This document shows, piece by piece, positions 27,004 through 36,458 of a stretch of 64,000 nucleotides of DNA (position 1 is its first letter; every line of letters begins with the position of its first letter). The position numbers were made by a program, and so were the translations under genes. The stretch covers positions 5,109,501 to 5,173,500 of the forward strand of contig NZ_JACBZR010000001.1 of NCBI RefSeq assembly GCF_013408335.1, given 5' to 3'. The DNA is from Nocardioides panzhihuensis (GTDB lineage Bacteria; Actinomycetota; Actinomycetes; Propionibacteriales; Nocardioidaceae). The notes under the pieces are model-generated. The model was not told the DNA's origin, made no database searches, and saw only the letters and a program-made list of their open reading frames with translations.

Positions 27004-27583
27004 CGAGCCGCCGGTCGAGCCTGTCGAGCCTGTCGAGACCACGCCAGAGGAAGAGGAAGAGTCCGAGAAGCGCGCCGACGGCCTGGACCTCGCCCGCTCC
27101 CTGACCCGGGCCACGGCCAGGATGCCCGCTCCGAAGGCAGGTCAGAAGAGAAGACGTACGTCCCCGGGACTCTCGCCCCGCTCGACCACCCGTCGCGGCG
27201 CGGTCTCCGGCGCCCGACCCGACGACCGCGATCCCCAGCTCATCGACTCGGTGGTCAGCCGGATGGTCAACGACCACGGCTGGGACACCTCGCTGCGCGT
27301 CCACGGCGTGATGGCCCGCTGGTCGGACATCGTCGGGGAGGAGATCGCCGATCACACCACCCCCGAGTCGTACGCCGACGGCAAGCTGTCCGTGCGCACC
27401 GACTCGACCGCGTGGGCCACCCAGCTCAAGCTGCTCGCGCCCACCCTGGTGAAGCGGCTCAACCAGGAGCTGGGTCACGGAACGGTCATCCTCATCGAGG
27501 TGCTCGGTCCTCATCTGCCGTCGTGGAAGAAGGGTCCTCGGGGGCTGCGCGACGGTCGCGGGCCCCGCGACACCTACGGCTGA
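26996..27583 (+). CDS. DUF721 (DciA-like) protein
   Basis: A 195 aa protein: a charged, low-complexity N-terminus of about 80 residues and a C-terminal DUF721 domain ([20 protein letters not shown] to [12 protein letters not shown]). DUF721 contains DciA, the ancestral helicase loader, and in Actinobacteria the gene lies between recF and gyrB. A role in loading replicative helicase is plausible but inferred. The N-terminus [13 protein letters not shown] is encoded by a palindrome copy with a partial duplication (27012-27043). Confidence 0.85.
   Translation: MSDEPPVEPVEPVETTPEEEEESEKRADGLDLARSLTRATARMPAPKAGQKRRRTSPGLSPRSTTRRGAVSGARPDDRDPQLIDSVVSRMVNDHGWDTSLRVHGVMARWSDIVGEEIADHTTPESYADGKLSVRTDSTAWATQLKLLAPTLVKRLNQELGHGTVILIEVLGPHLPSWKKGPRGLRDGRGPRDTYG
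27012..27043. repeat. Family 1 palindrome with an internal duplication, inside the DUF721 gene
   Basis: GGTCGAGCCTGTCGAG is extended by a second CCTGTCGAG before ACCACG, a 9-bp duplication that keeps the frame ([11 protein letters not shown]). Confidence 0.85.
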
Positions 27584-27908
27584 GACCGAGGCGCGGCGGA
27601 TCATGAACAGGTGTTCGAAGCTCGGCGCGTGGACTGCGATCTGCCGCTCTAGGCGCCCCGAGAACGTATAGGGACTCACCGAGCCCCCTGCTGGGGGCGC
27701 AGAGACACCGTCAGGAGACGCACAGACGCTCATTTCGATCACAGTTCCCCCTCAGGAGCGGCCGCGTGCGTGGAATCCGGGGTTCTACGGGGTATCATGG
27801 GGATTGGGTCGATCGTCCTAGGTTCACCACCCGGCGCAGGTCGGCCCGCTGCATGCCCGACCGACACCACGTCCGATTCCGGACCGAAATGACAGGTGGA
27901 TCGCACCG
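27584..27908. promoter_or_regulatory. DUF721-gyrB intergenic region with a LexA-box-like site
   Basis: At 27603-27618 ATGAACAGGTGTTCGA has the GAAC-N4-GTTC core of the actinobacterial LexA box; the right half matches fully, the left half has two mismatches. A TATCAT near 27792 may be a gyrB -10. The rest shows no gene or repeat I can support. Confidence 0.4.
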
Positions 27909-29999
27909 GTGACCGCTGCCGACCAGACGACTCCCATGCCGGACGACAAGACCGCAGGCGGAGTCGCATACGACGCGTCTGCCATCCAGGTTCTCGAAGG
28001 GCTGGAAGCGGTCCGCAAACGACCGGGTATGTACATCGGCTCGACCGGGGCCCGCGGACTGCACCACCTGATCTGGGAGATCGTGGACAACGCGGTCGAC
28101 GAGGCCCTCGCCGGCTACTGCGACACCATCAAGGTGACGCTGCGCGAGGACGGCTGGGTGAGCGTCTCCGACAACGGCCGAGGCATCCCGACCGACACCG
28201 CGGCCGGCCAGGACATCCCCGCCGCGACCCTGGCGCTGACCGTGCTGCACGCCGGTGGCAAGTTCGGCGGAGGCGGCTACAAGGTCTCCGGTGGTCTGCA
28301 CGGCGTGGGCTCCTCCGTGGTGAACGCGCTCTCGACCAGCCTCCACATGGAGATCAAGAACCGGGGCCGGCTGTGGGAGCAGCAGTTCACCAGCGGCGTA
28401 CCCGACTACGACCTTCGTGAGGTGCGTGAGCTCGAAGAGGGTGAGCGCACCGGCACCACGATCTCGTGGAACGCCTCGAGCGACATCTTCGAGTCGACCG
28501 AGTACAACCTCGAGACGATCTCGAGCCACTTCCGCGAGACCGCGTTCCTGAACAAGGGGCTGCGGATCGAGCTGCGCGACGAGCGGCCGCAGGCGTCCGC
28601 GATCGCCGAGGCGGTCGAGGACGGCACCGTCGAGCAGGACACCGACGGCGCCGACGAGCTGCACAGCTCCGGCAACGGCGAGCGGGTCCTGGAGCAGTCC
28701 TTCTACTACGAGCGCGGCTTGGCCGACTACGTCGACCACCTGAACAAGCGCAAGACCCCGGTCTCCAGCATCATCGCCTTCGAGACGGATACCGACGAGA
28801 AGGCGTCCAACCCGATGAGCGTCGAGATCGCCATGCAGTGGCAGGCGTCCTCGTACAACGAGTCGGTCCACACCTTCGCCAACACGGTCAACACCCCCGG
28901 CGGCGGCACCCACGAAGAGGGCTTCCGCGCCGCGCTCACCACCCTGATCAACCGCTGGGGCGAGGAGTGGGGCCAGATCAAGAAGAAGGAAGACCGGCTC
29001 ACCGGTGACGACATCCGTGAGGGTCTCACCGCGATCATCTCGGTGAAGATCAGCGAGCCGCAGTTCGAGGGCCAGACCAAGGACAAGCTCGGCAACACCG
29101 AGGTCAAGGGCTTCGTGCAGGGAGCGGTCAACGACCAGCTCGGTGCCTGGCTGGAGGAGAACCCGGCCGAGGGCAAGGAGATCATCCGCAAGTCGATGGC
29201 TGCCGCCTCGGCCCGGATCGCCGCCCGCAAGGCCCGCGACCTCGCCCGCAACCGCAAGGGCATCGGCGGCGGCGGTGGTCTGCCCGGCAAGCTCGCCGAC
29301 TGCCAGTCGACCAACCCCGAAGAGTGCGAGATCTTCGTCGTCGAGGGTGACTCCGCGGGCGGCTCGGCCAAGTCCGGCCGCGACCCGCGCATCCAGGCGA
29401 TCCTCCCGATCCGAGGCAAGATCCTCAACGTCGAGAAGGCGCGGATCGACAAGGTGCTCGCCAACCAGGAGGTCCAGTCGATCATCTCCGCGCTGGGCAC
29501 CGGCGTCCACGACGACTTCGACATCAACCGGCTGCGCTACCACAAGATCGTGATGATGGCCGACGCCGACGTCGACGGTCACCACATCAACACCCTGCTG
29601 CTGACGCTGCTGTTCCGGTTCATGAAGCCGCTGATCGAGCAGGGCTACGTCTACCTCGCCCAGCCGCCGCTCTACCGGCTGCGCTGGAACAAGCCGGCCG
29701 AGCACGAGTTCGTCTACTCCGACTCCGAGCGCGACGCGCTCATGCGCGACGGTCTCGAGCAGGGCAAGAAGCTGCCCAAGGAGAACGCGGTCCAGCGCTA
29801 CAAGGGTCTGGGTGAGATGAACGCCGACGAGCTGTGGGAGACCACGATGGACCCGTCGCAGCGACTGCTGCTCCAGGTCACCCTCGAGGACGCCGCTCAT
29901 GCCGACGAGATCTTCTCCATCCTCATGGGTGAGGACGTCGCCGAGCGACGCTCCTTCATTCAGCGCAACGCCAAGGACGTCCGATTCCTCGATATCTGA
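27909..29999 (+). CDS. gyrB: DNA gyrase subunit B
   Basis: The ATPase subunit of gyrase, which introduces negative supercoils with GyrA. The 696 aa product has the GHKL ATPase motifs ([35 protein letters not shown]), the transducer domain, and the TOPRIM motifs [15 protein letters not shown] and [11 protein letters not shown]. The C-terminus [12 protein letters not shown] is typical. It is followed by gyrA after 49 bp. Confidence 0.97.
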   Translation: MTAADQTTPMPDDKTAGGVAYDASAIQVLEGLEAVRKRPGMYIGSTGARGLHHLIWEIVDNAVDEALAGYCDTIKVTLREDGWVSVSDNGRGIPTDTAAGQDIPAATLALTVLHAGGKFGGGGYKVSGGLHGVGSSVVNALSTSLHMEIKNRGRLWEQQFTSGVPDYDLREVRELEEGERTGTTISWNASSDIFESTEYNLETISSHFRETAFLNKGLRIELRDERPQASAIAEAVEDGTVEQDTDGADELHSSGNGERVLEQSFYYERGLADYVDHLNKRKTPVSSIIAFETDTDEKASNPMSVEIAMQWQASSYNESVHTFANTVNTPGGGTHEEGFRAALTTLINRWGEEWGQIKKKEDRLTGDDIREGLTAIISVKISEPQFEGQTKDKLGNTEVKGFVQGAVNDQLGAWLEENPAEGKEIIRKSMAAASARIAARKARDLARNRKGIGGGGGLPGKLADCQSTNPEECEIFVVEGDSAGGSAKSGRDPRIQAILPIRGKILNVEKARIDKVLANQEVQSIISALGTGVHDDFDINRLRYHKIVMMADADVDGHHINTLLLTLLFRFMKPLIEQGYVYLAQPPLYRLRWNKPAEHEFVYSDSERDALMRDGLEQGKKLPKENAVQRYKGLGEMNADELWETTMDPSQRLLLQVTLEDAAHADEIFSILMGEDVAERRSFIQRNAKDVRFLDI

Positions 30000-30048
30000 G
30001 TCTTACCGAGGCTTTAGATACCGATAGACCCACGCAGAAAGAGAAATC

Positions 30049-32748
30049 GTGACCCAGACTCCTCCGGAAGGCCCCGGGCAGACCAGTGCCGGCGGCCGGA
30101 TCGAGACCGTTGAGCTGCAGTCCTCGATGCAGGCCAGCTACATCGACTACGCCATGGCCGTCATCGTCGGCCGGGCGCTGCCCGACGTACGCGACGGCCT
30201 GAAGCCCGTCCACCGCCGGGTGCTCTACGCGATGTACGACGGGGGCTACCGCCCCGACCGCGGGCACTCCAAGTGCGCCCGTGTCGTCGGTGAGGTGATG
30301 GGTAACTACCACCCCCACGGCGACTCGGCGATCTACGACACCCTGGTCCGGCTCGCGCAGCCGTGGGTGCTGCGCAACCCGCTGATCCACGGCCAGGGCA
30401 ACTTCGGCTCGCCCGGCAACGACCCGGCCGCGGCCATGCGTTACACCGAGTGCCGGATGGCGCCGCTGGCGCTGGAGATGGTCCGCGACATCACCGAGGA
30501 CACCGTCGACTTCGGTCCCAACTACGACGGCCGCTCCCAGGAGCCGGCCATCCTGCCGGCGCGGTTCCCCAACCTGCTGGTCAACGGCTCGGCCGGCATC
30601 GCGGTCGGGATGGCGACCAACATCCCGCCGCACAACCTGCGTGAGGTCGCCTCCGGCGCCAAGTGGTCGCTCGAGCACCCCGACGCCACGCGTGAGGAGC
30701 TCCAGGACGCGCTCCTCGAGCGCATCAAGGGCCCGGACTTCCCCAACGGCGCGCTGATCGCCGGCCGCGAGGGCATCGAGCAGGCCTACCGCACCGGCCG
30801 CGGCTCGATCACCCAGCGCGCGGTGATCGAGGTCGACGAGGACGCCAAGGGCCGCACCAACCTGGTGATCACCGAGCTCCCCTACATGGTGAACCCGGAC
30901 AACCTCGCCCAGAAGATCGCCGACCTCGCCGACACCGGCAAGGTGCAGGGCATCGCGGACGTCAAGGACAACACCTCCTCCCGCACCGGGCAGCAGCTCG
31001 TGGTCGTGCTCAAGCGTGATGCGGTCGCTCGCGTCGTACTCAACAACCTGTTCAAGCACACCGAGCTGCAGACCAACTTCTCCGCCAACATGCTGGCGCT
31101 GGTCGACGGGGTGCCGCGCACCCTGACCCTCGACCAGTTCATCTCCCACTGGGTCGAGCACCAGATCGACGTCATCCGGAGGCGTACGGCATTCCGGCTG
31201 CGCAAGGCCGAGGAAGACGCCCACATCTGGCGCGGTCTGGTCAAGGCGCTCGACCAGCTCGACGCTGTCATCGCGCTGATCCGTTCCTCCCCCGAGGTCG
31301 ACGACGCCCGCCAGGGCCTGATCCGGCTGCTCGAGATCGACGAGATCCAGGCCAACGCGATCCTCGACATGCAGCTGCGACGCCTGGCGGCGCTGGAGCG
31401 GCAGAAGATCGTCGACCGTCTCGCCGACCTCGAGGTCATCATCGCCGACCTCGAGGACATCCTCGCCAACGTCGCCCGCCAGCGTCGGATCGTCGGAGAG
31501 GAGCTCGACGAGATCGTCGCGAAGTACGGCGACGACCGCCGCACGCAGATCATCGCGGCCGACGGGGACCTCTCCATGGAGGACCTCATCCCCGACGAGG
31601 AGCTGGTGGTCTCGATCACCCGCGGCGGCTACGCCAAGCGCACCCTCGCGGGTGAGTACCGCACCCAGAAGCGCGGTGGAAAGGGCGTACGCGGCGCCAC
31701 CCTGCGCGGCGACGACGTGGTCGAGCACTTCATCGCGACCACCAACCACCACTGGCTGCTCTTCTTCACCACTGCCGGCCGGGTCTACCGGATCAAGGCC
31801 TACAACCTGCCCGAGGCGGCGCGTGACGCCAAGGGTGGTCACGTCGCCGGACTGCTCTCGTTCCAGCCGGACGAGTCGATCGCTCAGGTGCTCGCGATCC
31901 GCGACTACGACCAGGCGCCCTATCTCGTGCTGGCGACCCGCTCCGGTCTGATCAAGAAGACCCGGCTCGCGGACTACAACTCGCCTCGTCAGGCGGGTGT
32001 CATCGCGATCAACTTCCGCGAGGACGACGACGAGCTGATCGGCGCCGAGCTGGTCAATTCCGAGGACGACATCCTGCTGGTCTCCCGCAAGGGCCAGGCG
32101 ATCCGGTTCCGCGCCGACGACGGTCAGCTGCGGCCGATGGGTCGGGCGACCTCGGGTGTCACCGGCATGAAGTTCCGTGAGGGCGACTCGCTGCTGTCGA
32201 TGTCGGTCATCCGGGCCGAGCACGTCGCCGCCGAGATCGCGGCCGGGCTCTCCGAGGCCAACGAGGACACCGCCGACGTCGCCGCTCCCGTCTCGGGCGC
32301 CGAGTCGCCGGACGAGGTCAAGGAGCAGTTCGTCTTCACCATGACCGACGGCGGCTTCGCCAAGCGTACGAAGATCTCCGACTACCGGCTGCAGTCCCGC
32401 GGCGGTCTGGGCATCAAGACGATGGCCCTGGCCAACGCCGACCGCGGCGGCCTGGTCGGAGCGTTCATCGTGGTCGACGGCGACGAGATCCTCTCGATCA
32501 CCGCGACCGGTCAGGTCGTACGCAGCCCGATCAACGCCGACTTCCGGGCCACCGGTCGCTCCACGCAGGGCGTCAAGTTCGTCTCGCCCAAGAAGGGCGA
32601 CTCGGTCGCTGTCGTAGCCCGCTCCATCGAGGCCACTGAGGTCGACGATGAAGCTGTCGCCGGGACAGAGGTTGCAGATGATGTCACAATCGGTGGAGAC
32701 GGCGAGCACGGAGCGTCGTCCGAATCGACCACGGAAGATGAATCCTGA
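30049..32748 (+). CDS. gyrA: DNA gyrase subunit A
   Basis: The DNA-cleaving subunit of gyrase. The 899 aa product has the breakage-reunion domain with catalytic Tyr132 (AMRYTECRM) and a C-terminal beta-pinwheel, including the GyrA-box-like QKRGGKG. The fluoroquinolone region reads HGDSAIYD, with Ser at the position where mycobacteria have Ala, a nominally susceptible form. The C-terminal tail is acidic and variable. An ATGA overlap couples it to the DUF3566 gene. Confidence 0.97.
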   Translation: MTQTPPEGPGQTSAGGRIETVELQSSMQASYIDYAMAVIVGRALPDVRDGLKPVHRRVLYAMYDGGYRPDRGHSKCARVVGEVMGNYHPHGDSAIYDTLVRLAQPWVLRNPLIHGQGNFGSPGNDPAAAMRYTECRMAPLALEMVRDITEDTVDFGPNYDGRSQEPAILPARFPNLLVNGSAGIAVGMATNIPPHNLREVASGAKWSLEHPDATREELQDALLERIKGPDFPNGALIAGREGIEQAYRTGRGSITQRAVIEVDEDAKGRTNLVITELPYMVNPDNLAQKIADLADTGKVQGIADVKDNTSSRTGQQLVVVLKRDAVARVVLNNLFKHTELQTNFSANMLALVDGVPRTLTLDQFISHWVEHQIDVIRRRTAFRLRKAEEDAHIWRGLVKALDQLDAVIALIRSSPEVDDARQGLIRLLEIDEIQANAILDMQLRRLAALERQKIVDRLADLEVIIADLEDILANVARQRRIVGEELDEIVAKYGDDRRTQIIAADGDLSMEDLIPDEELVVSITRGGYAKRTLAGEYRTQKRGGKGVRGATLRGDDVVEHFIATTNHHWLLFFTTAGRVYRIKAYNLPEAARDAKGGHVAGLLSFQPDESIAQVLAIRDYDQAPYLVLATRSGLIKKTRLADYNSPRQAGVIAINFREDDDELIGAELVNSEDDILLVSRKGQAIRFRADDGQLRPMGRATSGVTGMKFREGDSLLSMSVIRAEHVAAEIAAGLSEANEDTADVAAPVSGAESPDEVKEQFVFTMTDGGFAKRTKISDYRLQSRGGLGIKTMALANADRGGLVGAFIVVDGDEILSITATGQVVRSPINADFRATGRSTQGVKFVSPKKGDSVAVVARSIEATEVDDEAVAGTEVADDVTIGGDGEHGASSESTTEDES

Positions 32749-33323
32749 TGACGGACCGCACCGCCGACAACACGACCGGGGGAGTCGCGATGACCGAGCG
32801 GAACGAGACCGCACAGCCGGTGACCCAGCGGCTCACGGGCACGGTCGCCAACGCGGCCAGTGAGTTCAAGCGCACGACCTCGGCAGCCGCCTCCGCGGTG
32901 GCCTCGACCGCCCGCACATCCGGCCCTGCCGGTGCGGAGCGGGCCGCGGCCGGCGGGTCGTCGCGCCGGGCCCGGCTGAGCTTGAGCCGGATCGACCCCT
33001 GGTCGGTCATGAAGATGGCCTTCCTGCTCTCGATCGCGCTCAGCGTCGTGGTGATCGTCGCAGTCTTCGTCATCTGGTCGGTGCTCGGTGCCGCCGGCGT
33101 GTGGGACGCGATCAACCAGGCGGTCAAGGACGTCGTCGGTGACTCCAGCGCCGGCTGGAACGTGCAGGACTATCTCGGCCTCTCCCGCATCATGGGCTTC
33201 ACCATGGTCGTCTCGGTGGTCAACATCGTCTTGATGACGGCGGTGGCCACGCTGTCCGCGTTCCTCTACAACATGGCAGCCGCGCTGCTCGGCGGCGTCG
33301 AGGTCGAACTCACCGAGAACTGA
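32748..33323 (+). CDS. DUF3566 domain transmembrane protein
   Basis: A 191 aa protein with an Ala/Thr-rich cytoplasmic N-terminus (about 80 residues) and a DUF3566 domain carrying two membrane helices (LLSIALSVVVIVAVFVIWSV and a second near residues 155-178) separated by a short external segment. DUF3566 proteins are consistently encoded after gyrA in Actinobacteria; function is unknown. Its start overlaps the gyrA stop, and a strong terminator follows. Confidence 0.92.
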   Translation: MTDRTADNTTGGVAMTERNETAQPVTQRLTGTVANAASEFKRTTSAAASAVASTARTSGPAGAERAAAGGSSRRARLSLSRIDPWSVMKMAFLLSIALSVVVIVAVFVIWSVLGAAGVWDAINQAVKDVVGDSSAGWNVQDYLGLSRIMGFTMVVSVVNIVLMTAVATLSAFLYNMAAALLGGVEVELTEN

Positions 33324-33341
33324 GCCCGACCGCTACGAACA

Positions 33342-33386
33342 CCGGAGGGCAGGAGCCTCGATGAGGTTCCTGCCCTCCGGCGTTTC
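33342..33386 (+). terminator. Terminator of the gyrB-gyrA-DUF3566 operon
   Basis: CCGGAGGGCAGGA and TCCTGCCCTCCGG form a perfect 13-bp stem with a 13-nt loop, followed by CGTTTC. Confidence 0.85.
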
Positions 33387-33477
33387 ACAGGGCGCTTCGT
33401 TTTGGTGGTCGCCCGCGCTGCCAGGTAATGTTTCATCTCGCCCGCTGGTAGGGGCTTCCACCCTCCAGTTGGCGCCT

Positions 33478-33551
33478 GCGCTTATAGCTCAGACGGTTAG
33501 AGCACCACACTGATAATGTGGGGGTCGGAGGTTCAAGTCCTCCTAAGCGCA
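33478..33551 (+). tRNA. tRNA-Ile (GAT)
   Basis: A full cloverleaf: acceptor GCGCTTA/TAAGCGC, D-arm with AGCTCAGACGGTTAGAGC, anticodon loop CTGATAA (GAT) on a CCACA/TGTGG stem, and T-loop GTTCAAGTCC. CCA is not encoded. Its position after gyrA is conserved in Actinobacteria. Confidence 0.97.
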
Positions 33552-33630
33552 CAGCACGCCCTGGACTTCGGTTCGGGGCGTTTCTGCTTTTCGGGCCTGG
33601 TTCTATGCTCGCGGGGCCTCATAGTTTTAG

Positions 33631-33646
33631 TAGAACACCTGTTCGA
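33631..33646 (+). promoter_or_regulatory. LexA (SOS) box upstream of a small ORF
   Basis: TAGAACACCTGTTCGA matches the actinobacterial SOS box TCGAAC-N4-GTTCGA with one mismatch. A TACGAT -10-like element starts at 33647, directly after it, as in many LexA-controlled promoters. Confidence 0.65.
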
Positions 33647-33660
33647 TACGATGAGGTGCG

Positions 33661-33924
33661 TCGGCCAACCCTCCCAAGAACGACGCCTGGCCGGAGCCCA
33701 GGCACTGGCTGCACGTCTGGGTGCATCGCCAGCGGCGGAACCATCCGCCACCCATGCCCGGCCTCGTGCTCAAGTGGGAGCTGCACAAGGGCAGGTGGCG
33801 CGCCTGGGTGATCTGGGTCGACACCACGTACGCAGCGCCGGAGATCCGGCACGCCTGGCTCCCCCTCAACGAGATCCGGCCGGCGAAGAGCAACATCAAC
33901 GTGTGGAACGAGCGGCGTCGATGA
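33661..33924 (+). CDS. Small SOS-associated protein, start uncertain
   Basis: From 33661 to the stop at 33924 the frame has the strong GC third-position bias of a real gene and reads KNDAWPEPRHWLHVWVHRQR, then PGLVLKWELHKGRWRAWVIW and WLPLNEIRP. No ATG, GTG or TTG exists in frame between the stop at 33652 and GTG 33721, so either initiation is at GTG 33721 (67 aa) or a one-base change has broken the 5' end: ATGAGG at 33651 would be in frame if one base were removed. I place the feature at the start of coding bias. I do not recognise a defined function; SOS control is inferred from the box 15-30 bp upstream. Confidence 0.55.
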   Translation, partial: SANPPKNDAWPEPRHWLHVWVHRQRRNHPPPMPGLVLKWELHKGRWRAWVIWVDTTYAAPEIRHAWLPLNEIRPAKSNINVWNERRR

Positions 33925-33949
33925 CGACAAGCGATGACCGGCCGCTGGT

Positions 33950-34879
33950 CTAGATCTGGCCGGACGCGTCGTGGTCGTGGGTGGGGACGACCCGCATCAG
34001 GTGACGAGCCAGGTGCAGGCGGTGCAGGGTGGCGAAGGCGGCGTCTCGGTCCTCGTCGACGAGGTCTCCGGGGAAGGCGGGCTTCTGTCTGATCAGGTCG
34101 ACCTGGTCGTAGTGCCAGGCGGCGTCGCCGGCGATCAGGACCCAGCCCGACGGGGTGCGGGCGAGGACACCGATGCTGCCCGGCGTATGGCCGGCGAGCT
34201 CGACGAGCAGGACGGAGCTGTCGCCGAACAGGTCGTGGGATGCGGTGAAGGTCGCGACGGGCGGGCCGTCGAGGTCGTACGTCTCCACCGCCCGGCCGTC
34301 GGTCAGCGCCGGGCGCACTCCCCCGACAGGAGGCCGGCCGGGGCCGAGGATCCAGTCGCGCTCGATGGTGCGCAGGCGTACCGGCAGGCCGGGCAGGTCC
34401 AGGAGGCCGCAGACGTGGTCCCAGTGTGCATGGGTCGGGAGGGCGAAGTCGGGCTGGATCTGTGCCGACCGGAGCGAGTCGACGGTGGGAACGGTGTCGA
34501 TCGGAGGCGCCACGAGCCGGCGAAGCAGGCCCGGGAGCTCGGTCAGGACCCGGCCGGGCGCGTCGCGGCAGTAGGACGGGTCGACGACGAACGTCGCCTC
34601 GGGGTGGATGACGATGAAGCAGGTCATCGCGTTGCGTACGCTCCGGAGCAGGCCCGCGCCTTCGATGAGGCCGCCGGCCGGGAGGCTGCGCGGCACCTGA
34701 GGCATCGTGCGCACCGTCACCGTGCAGTCGCCTCGGGGCAGGCCGGCGTCGGTGATCGAGGCGAGAAGGCGTTCGTCCGGTCGCCGAGGACGCAGCATGC
34801 CGCGCCCGAACCCGCTCACAGCACCGATCAGCTCTCGGGACGTCGGCGTGGCCGGAGAAGCAGTGGGATCGCTCGTCAC
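33950..34879 (-). CDS. MBL-fold metallo-hydrolase
   Basis: The 309 aa product carries the metal motif THAHWDH (HxHxDH, about residue 165), the later GHTPGSIGV His, GDAAWHYD, and a C-terminal PTHDHDA. This is the lactonase/glyoxalase-like branch of the metallo-beta-lactamase superfamily; substrate unknown. I start it at GTG 34879; the open frame runs about 1 kb further upstream, but that part is antisense to the + strand gene at 34952. It is divergent from that gene. Confidence 0.85.
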   Translation of the reverse strand: MTSDPTASPATPTSRELIGAVSGFGRGMLRPRRPDERLLASITDAGLPRGDCTVTVRTMPQVPRSLPAGGLIEGAGLLRSVRNAMTCFIVIHPEATFVVDPSYCRDAPGRVLTELPGLLRRLVAPPIDTVPTVDSLRSAQIQPDFALPTHAHWDHVCGLLDLPGLPVRLRTIERDWILGPGRPPVGGVRPALTDGRAVETYDLDGPPVATFTASHDLFGDSSVLLVELAGHTPGSIGVLARTPSGWVLIAGDAAWHYDQVDLIRQKPAFPGDLVDEDRDAAFATLHRLHLARHLMRVVPTHDHDASGQI

Positions 34880-34951
34880 ACCAGGAACGTACCGACCATC
34901 GGACGGTACGCCATCCGCCCACGGTAGGAGTCGCATGCGAACATCACCGAC

Positions 34952-35896
34952 ATGACGAAGATCGACCTTCCGTTCGACCTCGACTCCATCTCTGGACGTA
35001 CCCGCCGATGGGTCCGGGGCGGGATGAAGCGCACTGACAGGTGGGTCCAGCGGCTGGGTGGCCGCGTCGGCCCACTCATCCCCAACACGCTGGCCACCGG
35101 GGGGGTCGGTGACTGGACCCCGCAAGGACTGGGCCACGACCCCGAGACCGATCTGCTGGCCCAGAGCTACTACTCCCACGACAACGGTTCGGCGCTGGTG
35201 CTGGTCGACCTGAAGAGCGGCCAGACCGCCGCCGAGGTCCTGCTTGTCGGCTACGACGGGAAGGCCGGGCCCGGGCACGCCGGCGGTGTCGCGATCGACG
35301 GTGACGACGTGTGGGTCTCCAAGGGCGCCGGCGGTGCCGGTCGGCTCTACCGCTACTCGCTCTCCGCGATCCGCGGATCGGCGAAGGGCGCCGAGGTGGA
35401 GCCGATCGAGCTGCCGGCGAAGGTCGCGGCCGGCTCCTACTGCCGCATCCGCGAAGACCTTCTCTATGTCGGAGGCTTCGGCAAGCAGACGCTCTTCGCC
35501 TACGCCAGAGCCGAGGACGGCGAGTGGAACTTCTCCGAGCCGGTGCTCTCGACGACCACCCCGCCGCAGGTCCAGGGCGTCGTCGTACGCAGCGACGAGT
35601 ACGTCTTCTCCTCCTCGTTCGGCCGTCACCGGCCGAGCACCATCTTCATCTGCGAGCGGAAGCCGGACGGCACGGTCGGCGCGGTGCAGCGCACCTACAA
35701 GTTCCCCAACATGGCCGAGGCGATCGTCGAGGTCTCCGGCGAGCTCGTCACGACCTATGAGTCCGGCGCCTCCCCCTACAGCCGGCCCGCGGCGTACGGG
35801 TTCGGGATCTTCGTCGGCCGGATGTGGGCGAGCACCCACATGACCTGCACTCCCATCGCCGCCCTCGGCCTGGCTCCCGACTCCAACGGCGGCTGA
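34952..35896 (+). CDS. Hypothetical protein, likely beta-propeller
   Basis: The 314 aa product has no signal peptide and a basic first 40 residues. From about residue 55 on it shows repeated short strands with [37 protein letters not shown] and [16 protein letters not shown]. This periodic pattern suggests a four- to six-bladed propeller. I do not recognise a named family. It is head to head with the MBL-fold gene, so both may be controlled together. Confidence 0.7.
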   Translation: MTKIDLPFDLDSISGRTRRWVRGGMKRTDRWVQRLGGRVGPLIPNTLATGGVGDWTPQGLGHDPETDLLAQSYYSHDNGSALVLVDLKSGQTAAEVLLVGYDGKAGPGHAGGVAIDGDDVWVSKGAGGAGRLYRYSLSAIRGSAKGAEVEPIELPAKVAAGSYCRIREDLLYVGGFGKQTLFAYARAEDGEWNFSEPVLSTTTPPQVQGVVVRSDEYVFSSSFGRHRPSTIFICERKPDGTVGAVQRTYKFPNMAEAIVEVSGELVTTYESGASPYSRPAAYGFGIFVGRMWASTHMTCTPIAALGLAPDSNGG

Positions 35897-35976
35897 TTTC
35901 GTACGCCTCATGGCTGGCCGGTACGCTTTCCTGGTCTAACGGGCAGCGATGCTCACCACGACTTGCAGGAGAAGAC

Positions 35977-36096
35977 ATGAAGAAGATCGTCCTCGTACTG
36001 CTGGCCGCGGCTGGCATCGTTCTCGCCAAGAAGAAGCTCGACCAGTCGAACATCGAGAAGAGTCACTGGGCCGACGCGACCGACAAGGTGAACTGA
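35977..36096 (+). CDS. DLW-39 family small protein
   Basis: A 39 aa peptide: [20 protein letters not shown] membrane helix plus a short charged tail ending ATDKVN. It matches the DLW-39 family of actinobacterial micro-proteins encoded between tRNA-Ile and tRNA-Ala, but the signature DLW is replaced by HWAD here. AGGAG lies 5-9 bp upstream of the ATG. Function unknown. Confidence 0.85.
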   Translation: MKKIVLVLLAAAGIVLAKKKLDQSNIEKSHWADATDKVN

Positions 36097-36113
36097 CCGG
36101 CGGACACCCGTTC

Positions 36114-36186
36114 GGGGCGTTGGCGCAATTGGTAGCGCACCTGCTTTGCAAGCAGGGGGTTAGGGGTTCGAGTCCCCTACGCTCCA
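36114..36186 (+). tRNA. tRNA-Ala (TGC)
   Basis: Acceptor GGGGCGT/ACGCTCC (one G-T pair), D-arm GCGCAATTGGTAGCGC, anticodon loop TTTGCAA (TGC) and T-loop GTTCGAGTCC. CCA is not encoded. Confidence 0.97.
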
Positions 36187-36277
36187 CCCACTCTGACCAG
36201 GCAAAACGCGAAAGTCTTCGCCGGTGTTCTTGAGGTCCGTAGTCGCAGGCCACGCCCCGGCTGCTGAACGAAGATCC

Positions 36278-36430
36278 ATCGACTGTGTGACCCGCGCGAA
36301 GCACAGAATGCTCACATTTAGGACGTCGACGCCCTCGTTGAGGATGTCGGCGGCGACCAGGATCGGCACCTCGCCGACGTGAGGTGGACGGCGGTGGGTA
36401 TCGCACCAGTCCCGATCGGCATTGGACCAG
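36278..36430 (-). pseudogene. Relic of a superfamily 2 helicase C-terminal domain
   Basis: On the - strand the sequence reads PILVAADILNEGVDVLNV, then a strand ending ARVTQS. This matches motif V and its surroundings in DEAD/SNF2-like or HsdR-type helicases (LVATDVLNEGVDVPNV pattern). Neither end continues as a helicase. The fragment lies directly after tRNA-Ala, so it is probably a leftover of an integrated element. The remaining 36187-36277 shows nothing else. Confidence 0.5.
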
Positions 36431-36458
36431 ATGAGCTGCGGCGCCGAACAATCACCGC

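Noticed and set aside
29956..32814. A 952-aa open frame on the - strand opposite gyrA
   Set aside because: Composition (Asp/Val/Gly/Leu-rich) mirrors the gyrA codon bias and no motif is found. It is an antisense artefact.
34879..35911. Upstream extension of the MBL-fold gene
   Set aside because: The frame stays open for about 340 more codons, but this part is antisense to the hypothetical gene at 34952 and has no MBL features. GTG 34879 is a sound start.
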